A stretch of DNA of 64,000 bases from Labilithrix sp. GTDB lineage: Bacteria > Myxococcota_A > Polyangia > Polyangiales > Polyangiaceae. Shown here piece by piece: positions 58,042 through 64,000 of this stretch. The stretch lies in the NCBI GenBank assembly GCA_019637155.1, contig JAHBWE010000012.1, forward strand, positions 62,001-126,000, in the 5' to 3' direction. A program made the translations under genes and the position numbers. How positions within the stretch are numbered: the first letter of the stretch is position 1; each line of letters opens with the position of its first letter. The notes below the pieces were generated by a model. The model was not told the DNA's origin. It was given only the letters and a program-made list of their open reading frames with translations, and searched no databases.

Positions 58042-58740
58042 ATGGCCACGAACAAGACGAACGATTCGGACAACGTCCTGCCCGCCGATCTCATCGCGAA
58101 GCGTGACGAGATCGCTCTGCTCCTGACCAAAGCACGGCTCGATGACGCCGAGACGAACTACCGGGTGGGCGTCGCGGTCTACGCCGTCATGCGCGATCCC
58201 GAGCGCTACGGAAAGCGCGGCGTGGCGAAGATCGCCGCTGCCGTGCCGTGCACGGCGGCGCTCTTGTACTCCTACGCCAAGGTGGCGGCGACGTGGGACG
58301 AAGAGAGCTTCGGCGCGCTCATCAATCGAAAGGACTCGAAGGGCCAGTCGTTCTCGTTCTCGCATCTCATCGCCCTGGCGGGCGTCTCCGATGCGCAGAA
58401 GCGCGAGTTGCTGATCGATGAGGCGCTCGCGAAAGCGTGGTCCGTGCGCGACCTCGCACGCAAGTGCCGAGGAGCTCGCGCTCGGCGCGGGTCAACGGCG
58501 CTCGCGTTCGGCGACATCCTCGGCGCAATCACCAGCTCCACAACTGCGGCGGTTGAACGGGCGGTGCGGGATCTCGAGGCTCTCGCGAAGGTCGCTGCGT
58601 CCGGTCGGCCCCCGCCCGAGAACACGGAGTCGGTGCAGTTGCTCATGGAGAACTGCCGGGCGGCGAAGGCGCGCTTCTCCGAGCTCGAAGAACTGGCGAC
58701 TCGCCTTCTCAGCACGCCGCTTCAGGAAGCGGCGGAGTGA
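58042..58740 (+). CDS. Hypothetical helical protein
   Basis: This 232-residue protein starts at the ATG at 58042 after a GAGGA site. The first half (YRVGVAVYAVMRDPERYGKRG, VAKIAAAVPCTAALLYSYAK) looks like a helix-turn-helix, followed by FSFSHLIALAGVSDAQKREL. This resembles plasmid-type proteins with a ParB-like N-terminal or DUF1016_N arrangement. The second half is a coiled helix (AAVERAVRDLEALAKVAAS). No specific name is justified. Its stop overlaps the next gene (TGATG), indicating a small operon on the plus strand. Confidence 0.6.
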   Translation: MATNKTNDSDNVLPADLIAKRDEIALLLTKARLDDAETNYRVGVAVYAVMRDPERYGKRGVAKIAAAVPCTAALLYSYAKVAATWDEESFGALINRKDSKGQSFSFSHLIALAGVSDAQKRELLIDEALAKAWSVRDLARKCRGARARRGSTALAFGDILGAITSSTTAAVERAVRDLEALAKVAASGRPPPENTESVQLLMENCRAAKARFSELEELATRLLSTPLQEAAE

Positions 58741-59105
58741 TGGGCAGGGCCATGGAGATGCTCGTGCCAGCGATGTTGGAAGACGTTCACGGCAGGTTCC
58801 ACTCGACCGAACGCCTCGCCGCCGACGTTGCGAGCGACAGCGAGCTCGCCGAGTGCGCCTGCGACCTGCTGGACCGGCGAGCAGTCCTGCGCGGACCGCG
58901 TGTCGACATCGGGGAGCGCGTCGTCTTCGCGAGACTAACCAAGAGGAACGCTTCGCGCTTCAACCGCGAGCTTCGGCGCAAGCTCGCCGTGGAGCTGACG
59001 GAGGACTCCGCACGCATCCTCGCGGCGTACGTTGCGCTCGCACCGCGCGATCAGCCGGACACCGTGATCGACCTCGCGACGTGGCGGATCGCGCGCGGGA
59101 AGTGA
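58740..59105 (+). CDS. Hypothetical protein
   Basis: The protein has 121 residues from the ATG at 58740; a GTG one codon earlier is also available. It shares a TGATG overlap with the preceding gene. The sequence MLEDVHGRFHSTERLAADVA, ELAECACDLLDRRAVLRG is helical with several Arg/Asp pairs. RNASRFNRELRRKLAVELTED suggests a DNA-binding helix pair. The family is unknown. It is likely co-expressed with the gene at 58042. Confidence 0.55.
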   Translation: MGRAMEMLVPAMLEDVHGRFHSTERLAADVASDSELAECACDLLDRRAVLRGPRVDIGERVVFARLTKRNASRFNRELRRKLAVELTEDSARILAAYVALAPRDQPDTVIDLATWRIARGK

Positions 59106-59237
59106 TCCGCTGGACGCTGAGCTTGGCGCGGGAGGAAACAACCCGTTCTTCCTTTGACTTCAAGGGACGCTATCCGGGCCGCGAGCTTTGGACGGAACGT
59201 GAGCCCGCACTGAACCGTAACCAGAAGGAGCCACGCG

Positions 59238-59405
59238 ATGAACATGAGGAGCAGGAAGCGGAGCGCGAGTACCAACCGGGAGCACCGACTTCGCGCGCTC
59301 GATGCCCCGCCGACCAAGGTCGTGCGTCTGCGATCGATCACCAACGCATGCAACGCGCGCAGCCGCCGGGCTGGCCACACCCGCGCGCCGAAGGTGCCGC
59401 AATGA
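59238..59405 (+). CDS. Small basic protein
   Basis: The protein has 55 residues from the ATG at 59238, preceded by AGAAGGAG. The sequence MNMRSRKRSASTNREHRLRA is strongly basic throughout, ending HTRAPKVPQ. It may bind nucleic acid, but it could also be unstructured. Its TGA overlaps the next start (ATGA), which supports a real gene. Confidence 0.45.
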   Translation: MNMRSRKRSASTNREHRLRALDAPPTKVVRLRSITNACNARSRRAGHTRAPKVPQ

Positions 59406-59770
59406 GCGCGGCCGCGCGGTGCGCGAAGATCGGGTACGGAACGGAGGCGCTTGCTGCGAAGGCGGCAACGGAATCGCCCTCGACGCTACGGGCATACCTC
59501 TGTCCGTCCTGCGCTCGATGGCACTTGACGAGCCGGCAGGTGAGCGACGGACCGCTCACGGACGAGCTCCTGCTTCGCCTGCCAGCAACGGGGAGAATGC
59601 TTCCGGTAGGCCTGTTCGTGCGTCGCTTTCCGGACGGCCGAACGGTCGGCATCACGCTGAAGGCAGAGGGCCACTTCGCCTACGTTGCGGTCAACCGAAA
59701 GCACCTGCACGCCGTCAAGGCTGCGATCGAGGAGGTTCTCCGGAGTGACGTGGAGTCCGACGGCGTATAG
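59402..59770 (+). CDS. Small zinc-ribbon-like protein
   Basis: The protein has 122 residues from the ATG at 59402, which overlaps the previous stop (ATGA). The N-terminal half (ALAAKAATESPSTLRAYLCPSCARWHLTS) includes CPSCARWH, a CxxC..H zinc-knuckle arrangement common in small proteins of phages and integrative elements. The C-terminal half (VGLFVRRFPDGRTVGITLKA, HLHAVKAAIEEVLRS) is alpha/beta. No function is known. It ends convergently with the collagen-like lipoprotein, and a hairpin lies between them. Confidence 0.6.
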   Translation: MSAAARCAKIGYGTEALAAKAATESPSTLRAYLCPSCARWHLTSRQVSDGPLTDELLLRLPATGRMLPVGLFVRRFPDGRTVGITLKAEGHFAYVAVNRKHLHAVKAAIEEVLRSDVESDGV

Positions 59771-59889
59771 AGCTCAAAGGGCCCGACACGAACCGGGAAC
59801 CAGCAGAGCGTCACTCAAGGGGGCGCGACCTCGCGTGTCCTTGGCCTACCATCCCGTCGCCGAGATCGCGACGGTGGATCGAGGGGCTA

Positions 59890-59915
59890 CAAAGAAGGGG
59901 CTGACCCCTTCTTTG
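59890..59915. terminator. Bidirectional terminator
   Basis: An 11-bp perfect inverted repeat, caaagaagggg/ccccttctttg, with the 4-nt loop ctga, lies between the convergent stops at 59770 and 59918. The outer A/T-rich end gives T-tracts on both strands, as expected for intrinsic terminators. Confidence 0.7.
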
Positions 59916-59917
59916 CG

Positions 59918-60517
59918 TCACGGCGTGGTGGTCATGCAGAAGGCCTGCGCCGTGACCGTGTTCCCCGCGGTCTTGGTCTGACAGAAGTACCGGTACCTGC
60001 CGCTCTGCGGGTGGTACTCGACGCCGAATCCTTGCGGGATGTTTGTTGCCGCGCACCCGCCGGACATGAGGACGGCGTCATCGGGGCAGGCGGCGACGCT
60101 CGCGTTCGTCGTGCCGGCGACGCCCGCAACCGCGTTTCCCATGACCGTGAAGAACCGGTTCGGGTCAATGCTGACGCCCGACTCCCCCTTCGGACCCGCA
60201 GGGCCTTGAGGCCCCGTGAGCCCCTGAACGCCTTGTGGCCCCTGGGAACCTGCCGGACCTTGCGGTCCTGCCGGGCCTTGTTCGCCGGGCTCGCCCTTCG
60301 CGCCCGGCGCGCCAGGATCACCTTTCGGGCCTTGGCTCCCCATCGGACCTTCGGGGCCCGGCTCGCCCTTCGGCCCTTGGACGCCATCCCGCCCATCGCG
60401 ACCGCTCATGCCGTCGGCGCCCTGCGCGCTGGTACTCTTCGATCCGGAGTCGGGAGAAGAGCTCTGCTCGCAACCGAGTACAACGATCCCTAGAAGAACG
60501 AGTGCAATGCGTCGCAT
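59918..60517 (-). CDS. Collagen-like lipoprotein
   Basis: The protein has 199 residues from the ATG at 60517, with a perfect AGGAGGT ribosome-binding site. It has a signal peptide with lipobox (MRRIALVLLGIVVLGC). Then 25 or so Gly-X-Y triplets span about residues 36-112, including GPKGEPGPEGPMGSQGPKGD. The C-terminal ~85 residues form a small globular domain with four Cys residues (VAACPDDAVLMSGGCAATN, YRYFCQTKTAG, QAFCMTTTP). The architecture parallels the lipoprotein at 45276. Such triplets can trimerise, making a short rigid stalk on the cell surface. Confidence 0.85.
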   Translation of the reverse strand: MRRIALVLLGIVVLGCEQSSSPDSGSKSTSAQGADGMSGRDGRDGVQGPKGEPGPEGPMGSQGPKGDPGAPGAKGEPGEQGPAGPQGPAGSQGPQGVQGLTGPQGPAGPKGESGVSIDPNRFFTVMGNAVAGVAGTTNASVAACPDDAVLMSGGCAATNIPQGFGVEYHPQSGRYRYFCQTKTAGNTVTAQAFCMTTTP

Positions 60518-60583
60518 GTTGATTGACCTCCTTCGGCGCCACGCAGGCGCGTTGAACTTTCATGCCGGTCGCGCCGCGGCCCG

Positions 60584-61759
60584 CTACGGCGAGTTGCTGC
60601 CTGAGCTCGAAGCCCTCGGCGCTGCGCCCACGCTCGTTCGAGTTCGGTTCAAGACGATCTCGCCCTTCGACTCGGTGGCCTTGTCCATCGAGCAGCCGAT
60701 GATCGCGGCGCCCTTCCAGCGGAAACCGCCGCGCGGAACGGCGCTCCGAACGGACTCGATGACGAGCCGGTCGGCCGAGAGGCGCGCCCGCAGGGGCGCT
60801 CCGTCGACCTCCGTGCGAATCACGTGGCAGCTCTCGGCCGACTCCGGAGCGAACTTGACGCCCTTGATGGCGGTCGGGCGGACCTTCTCTTCGACGCGGT
60901 AGGCGCCGTCCTCCTCGTCGAGGCTACGGAGCCGGAACCGCATCTCGCCCTCGACGTAGCCCTGGGCGACCCAGGACCCCGGTTGCGCGATGTCGAACTC
61001 GATCGCGTCGGCGATCTCGATCGCCTTGAGCGTCTGGCCGCTTGAGCCGGCCCATTCCCCCAGGAGCGGAGACGGTGGGGCCGGTGGCGGCAACGCTCGC
61101 GCCGACGCCGAGGTCGCCGGCGCGGTCTCGTCGGCGGTAGCCCACTTCCACCCGCGCCAGCCGAGCCCCGCGACGAGGGCGGCGATGACGAGGATGACGC
61201 CGCACCCCAGCACTTGGTTGCGCTTGTTCGTCTTCGCGAGCGCCTGCACCAGCTCCGGATCCGAGTCGAGCTGCAGCGCAGCCTGCTCGACGAGGGACTC
61301 AAACTCTTGGAGTCTCGACGCGAAGACACCGAACGCCTCTTTGAACCGGCCTTCTCGGAACTTCTTGCCGACGAACGCGGAGAGGGTATCCCCGATGCCG
61401 AGGCCCCCGAGTCCCACCTTGGTCTGCAGCAAGAGGTCGATCCCGAAGCCTGCGGCGCTCTCGAACATGCCGAGGAGCTCGCTCCGGTTGCCGCTCATCG
61501 CCTCGAGCGCCTCGACTTGGGCGTGGCCCACCGCCGTCGCGTGCTCGAGGAGCGCGTCGAACGGCAGCCGAAGCCACACCGCGTGGACCGGAAAGTCCGC
61601 GAGCTTGGCGACGGCCTCGGAGCCCTCGCTCAGGCTCGATCGCAGCTCGGCCTCACCGAGCAGGTTCAACATCGCCGCGACGTCACGCTGACCGACCGTG
61701 CCAGCCTCGGTGAGCCTGCGCTGAAGAGGGCCCATGAGCGCGTCAGCGAGCTGCCCCAT
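60584..61759 (-). CDS. Single-pass membrane protein of unknown function
   Basis: The protein has 391 residues from the ATG at 61759, with a GGAGGAG site. Residues 1-~185 are helical, with repeated Leu/Glu and no Cys. Residues about 187-207 (VLGCGVILVIAALVAGLGW) form one membrane segment. A Pro/Ala linker follows, and residues about 235-365 form a beta-rich domain (LLGEWAGSSGQTLKAIEI, WVAQGYVEGEMRFRLRSLDE) with a Cys pair. I cannot place it in a family. It is followed by the small membrane protein at 61827 on the same strand, with a 67-bp gap. Confidence 0.6.
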   Translation of the reverse strand: MGQLADALMGPLQRRLTEAGTVGQRDVAAMLNLLGEAELRSSLSEGSEAVAKLADFPVHAVWLRLPFDALLEHATAVGHAQVEALEAMSGNRSELLGMFESAAGFGIDLLLQTKVGLGGLGIGDTLSAFVGKKFREGRFKEAFGVFASRLQEFESLVEQAALQLDSDPELVQALAKTNKRNQVLGCGVILVIAALVAGLGWRGWKWATADETAPATSASARALPPPAPPSPLLGEWAGSSGQTLKAIEIADAIEFDIAQPGSWVAQGYVEGEMRFRLRSLDEEDGAYRVEEKVRPTAIKGVKFAPESAESCHVIRTEVDGAPLRARLSADRLVIESVRSAVPRGGFRWKGAAIIGCSMDKATESKGEIVLNRTRTSVGAAPRASSSGSNSP

Positions 61760-61826
61760 CAGGCTCCTCCGTCACGGTATCCGTCGCGTGCGACAAGGCA
61801 TGTCGTGTCCCCGCGGCCCGAGGCGT

Positions 61827-62288
61827 TCATCCCGCCGCGACCTCGATGGCCCACCGAGCGGCCCACACGATCGCGAGCCACGAGAAGAGCGCGAACGTCA
61901 GCCGGTACGATGACTTCGTCGCGGCGACGCGCTGAATCTCTTGGTGCAGGGCCCGCTGCTCCGGCACCATCGCGTTCTCCGCGCGTGCGTTGTCGTAGAG
62001 GTCCCGCGCGAGACCGACGGCCATTCCGATCCCCGCGCCCACGGTTCCGCCCGCCGCGAACCCTGCGAGCCGCCCGGCGTCGGTGACACTCGCCTCCGAC
62101 CTCTGCCCGAACATGACGGCGTAGCGGGCGGAGAGCGCGGAGAGCTGCCGATCGATCCGGGCGTTGCGGACCGCCTTGACGATGACGTCCACCGTGCAGA
62201 CGGCGAGGATCGCGAGGCCCGGGGGATCGACGACGACGACGGCAACTCCGCCTCCGATGTAGAGCAGAGCAACGATCAGGCCCCGCAT
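61827..62288 (-). CDS. Small membrane protein
   Basis: The protein has 153 residues. Hydrophobic segments lie at about 3-35 (GLIVALLYIGGGVAVVVVDP) and 132-150 (LTFALFSWLAIVWAARW). The middle has a Gly-rich helix (AGFAAGGTVGAGIGMAVGLA). No family is recognised. It is upstream of the membrane protein at 60584 on the same strand and divergent from the XRE regulator. Confidence 0.55.
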   Translation of the reverse strand: MRGLIVALLYIGGGVAVVVVDPPGLAILAVCTVDVIVKAVRNARIDRQLSALSARYAVMFGQRSEASVTDAGRLAGFAAGGTVGAGIGMAVGLARDLYDNARAENAMVPEQRALHQEIQRVAATKSSYRLTFALFSWLAIVWAARWAIEVAAG

Positions 62289-62415
62289 GGCGCCCCCGCC
62301 CAGAAGACTTCAGCGAGGCTTCGCTGCTTTTTCAAAGGGCCCCCGACGCCGCCGAACATAATGACCATCCTGGTGTGGTTTTTATCAACGGTCAACGAGG
62401 GCGACGGTCGTCCTC

Positions 62416-62682
62416 GTGCCGTTCGAAGATCCGGACCGAGTCATCGAGGACGTCGGGCGACGGGTCGCCGAGGTTCGACGCGAGCTCGGATGGACGCAGC
62501 AGCAGGCCGCCGAGCACCTCCGCATGCCACTGAAGAACCTCCAGCGCATCGAGGCCGGCATGAACCTCACCATCAGGACGCTCACCCGCGTCGCCCGAGG
62601 TCTTGGCGTTCGCACGCGTGACCTTCTCGACGAGCCGAAGTCGCGTGAGCGCCGGCGCCGGGGGCGCCCGACGACGAAGTAG
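62416..62682 (+). CDS. XRE-family helix-turn-helix regulator
   Basis: The protein has 88 residues from the GTG at 62416. The Cro/C1 helix-turn-helix is complete: VAEVRRELGWTQQQAAEHL, then RMPLKNLQRIEAGMN and LTIRTLTRVARGLGVRTRDL. The basic tail KSRERRRRGRPTTK is typical. It is divergent from the small membrane protein and may repress it. Such short XRE proteins commonly control mobile-element or toxin-antitoxin genes. Confidence 0.82.
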   Translation: MPFEDPDRVIEDVGRRVAEVRRELGWTQQQAAEHLRMPLKNLQRIEAGMNLTIRTLTRVARGLGVRTRDLLDEPKSRERRRRGRPTTK

Positions 62683-62710
62683 TCGTCGGCGAGCGCACCG
62701 ACGACCACGC

Positions 62711-62947
62711 TCACCTCCTCCGGCGCTGTCGCTGGCCGATCACGAACCACGCAGGCTCGTGCACCACGTCGCGTAGGTGCTCAAAGACTTGGCGAACCTC
62801 CTGCGACTCCATCGGGACGCCGATGAAGATCGGTCCGGGCTGCCGCAGGGCCCGACGCAGGGCGTCCGCCGCGGTCTCGACGTCGTCGAAGTTCTGCACG
62901 TTGAGGAGCACGACGCCGGAGGTGGTGACCGCGAACGGGTCGTCCAT
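62711..62947 (-). CDS. Hypothetical small protein
   Basis: The protein has 78 residues from the ATG at 62947, following a GGGAG site; a longer start at 63016 would overlap the preceding nuclease gene. The sequence AVTTSGVVLLNVQNFDDVE, AADALRRALRQPGPIFIGVP and VRQVFEHLRDVVHEPAWFVI suggests a small alpha/beta fold. No family is recognised. It lies 29 bp after the Cas4-like nuclease gene and is probably translated from the same message. Confidence 0.55.
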   Translation of the reverse strand: MDDPFAVTTSGVVLLNVQNFDDVETAADALRRALRQPGPIFIGVPMESQEVRQVFEHLRDVVHEPAWFVIGQRQRRRR

Positions 62948-62976
62948 GCATCGGTCTCCCTTCCGCACGCGCCGCC

Positions 62977-63768
62977 TCATGGTCGACACGAGCTCGCGTA
63001 CTGGCACGTCCGACACGCCCAGCCCCGCTGTCTCGGTCCGATGCCGGCCTCGATCGCGCGGTGGACCTCGAAGAACAACTCGGCGAGCTCGGCCTCATCG
63101 CCGTCGTTCCGGGCCACGTTGAGGACTTGAACCGCCGGCTCGCGGGTCTTCGTGGTGACCAGGATGCGGAGACGGACGCCGTTGTACCCGAGCTCCCGCG
63201 CTGCCCGACGGTAGAGCGTCACCTGTGGGTCGAATTCGGCCTGGTCCGGGCTCCACTTCTTCTTCGCGGTCTTGAGCTCCCAAAGCGAGCCCACGCCGTC
63301 CTCCTCGACGACTATGGCGTCCATCGCGCCAATGACGGGGACGGGTAGGACCTCGCCGGTCTGCGGGTGTGCGATCGCCGTGGCGAAGGCGATCTCGGTG
63401 CCGAGGACCATCTTCGGCTGGGCGACCGATCCTCGAAACGTCTTGAACATTGCGACCGCCCGCTCGATGAAGCTGTCGGCGTCCTCGTCGGCGTCGTCGA
63501 AAAGCACCGGCAGGTCATCCCGACGGAGCCGATCACGGAGATCATCGCGGAGCTGATCGTCGAGCGCCTCGTCATCGGCGGCCTCGTCGAGCCACCCAGC
63601 GACCGCCGAGTGCCAGGCGGACCCGAGGATCAATGCCGCGGGCAGGTAGTCGGGGCGCGCCCGCTCCCTGTACTGGAGGGCGAACTTCCGAGGGCACTGG
63701 AGCCAGGACTTTACAGCGCTGATTGAGAGGTGCGGCCTCTTCCGCAGCTCGATGAGGGATTCGGGCAT
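62977..63768 (-). CDS. Cas4/RecB-like PD-(D/E)XK nuclease
   Basis: The protein has 263 residues from the ATG at 63768, which has an AAGGT site; a GTG six codons upstream is also possible. Early ISAVKSWLQCPRKFALQYRE gives the first Cys of an iron-sulfur cluster, and the C-terminal WACRTCQYASSC supplies the other three. The nuclease core reads PVIGAMDAIVVEEDGVGSLW, ELKTAKKKW, and QVTLYRRAARELG, including the D..E-x-K motif. This layout is shared by Cas4 and the RecB nuclease domains of AddB-like and phage exonucleases. No cas1 or cas2 neighbours exist here, so a DNA-processing role for a mobile element is more likely than spacer acquisition. Confidence 0.8.
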   Translation of the reverse strand: MPESLIELRKRPHLSISAVKSWLQCPRKFALQYRERARPDYLPAALILGSAWHSAVAGWLDEAADDEALDDQLRDDLRDRLRRDDLPVLFDDADEDADSFIERAVAMFKTFRGSVAQPKMVLGTEIAFATAIAHPQTGEVLPVPVIGAMDAIVVEEDGVGSLWELKTAKKKWSPDQAEFDPQVTLYRRAARELGYNGVRLRILVTTKTREPAVQVLNVARNDGDEAELAELFFEVHRAIEAGIGPRQRGWACRTCQYASSCRP

Positions 63769-63851
63769 GGGGACCTTGAAACGCACGAAGGCCGATCGTG
63801 CTCTGGGCGAGCACGCCGGCTTTCTGCGAGTTGTAGTTGTTGTAGTGGTGG

Positions 63852-64000
63852 TCAGCTCATCGCGGACGCAACGAGCCGGGAGCAGACCGAGAACCGATCA
63901 GGCTCTGGAACGGCGAAGACGACGAGCTCGATGCCAGCCTCGGGCGACTCCGCGAAGAACTCCCGGAGCCCGGCGATCATCGAGCGGCAGACGACGGCGG
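63852..64000 (-). CDS. Partial protein, N-terminus beyond the window
   Basis: The 48 codons before the TGA at 63852 read through the right edge with no stop. The sequence includes SMIAGLREFFAESPEAGIEL followed by VVFAVPEPDRFSVCSRLVASA, a plausible alpha/beta C-terminus. Too short to identify. It lies on the strand of the nuclease gene, 83 bp upstream of its start. Confidence 0.45.
   Translation of the reverse strand, partial: AVVCRSMIAGLREFFAESPEAGIELVVFAVPEPDRFSVCSRLVASAMS

Noticed and set aside
62977..63768. CRISPR adaptation protein Cas4
   Set aside because: The nuclease has the Cas4-like cysteine and E-x-K layout, but there are no cas1, cas2 or array nearby and phage or mobile-element RecB-like nucleases share the layout. 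The name cas4 is not justified.

Overview
The window is GC-rich throughout and carries many short lipoproteins (signal peptide, lipobox Cys, Ala/Pro/Asp-rich spacer), large choice-of-anchor proteins, and one secreted protein with a MYXO-CTERM-like tail (Cys, hydrophobic stretch, Arg cluster). Together these suggest a chromosome of a myxobacterium (Myxococcota). The genus cannot be read from the sequence.

Positions 1-13.5 kb look like ordinary chromosome: lipoproteins, a persulfide dioxygenase-rhodanese fusion, a phytanoyl-CoA dioxygenase-like oxygenase, a 1161-residue choice-of-anchor D lipoprotein, a STAND-type ATPase, and a flavin monooxygenase divergent from an AraC regulator. Positions 13.6-25.6 kb hold a locus whose parts appear to form one regulon. 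It has two LuxR-type regulators (the second frameshifted), two paralogous beta-helix lipoproteins, a membrane fatty-acid desaturase, a neutral ceramidase, a sugar-lactone-oxidase-type flavoprotein and an NTF2-like protein. A TTTACGT-centred operator-like element sits about 45-60 bp before the start codon of six of these genes. A seventh gene start is served by the same element because one copy lies in a divergent promoter.

Positions 24.4-32.9 kb are scarred by recombination. They hold a frameshifted DUF4241 gene, a truncated VOC gene, a perfect 30-bp inverted repeat, a tRNA 3'-half beginning in the anticodon loop, two related gene remnants, and fragments of a GH16 glycosidase and a J-domain protein. 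Intact genes among them include a MYXO-CTERM protein, another LuxR regulator and RhuM.

Positions 32.9-55.2 kb are a defence island read entirely on the minus strand. In transcription order it contains a SNF2-type helicase with a DUF3883-like end, an 891-residue protein joining RNA-polymerase alpha-CTD-like and sigma-region-4-like DNA-binding modules, a DUF1156 adenine methyltransferase, a collagen-like lipoprotein, a DUF499 ATPase, a 51-residue protein, the complete type III-B effector set cmr1-cas10-cmr3-cmr4-cmr5-cmr6, and a CARF-HEPN ribonuclease. A DUF1016 nuclease follows. Most junctions are 1-14 bp overlaps, so the DNA-modification module and the CRISPR effector probably share messages. 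No CRISPR array, cas6, cas1 or cas2 is visible.

Positions 55.4-64 kb hold a DUF4236 protein, a run of small plus-strand genes of mobile-element character, a second collagen-like lipoprotein, membrane proteins, an XRE regulator and a Cas4/RecB-like nuclease. All functions are inferred by reading motifs; no database search was possible.
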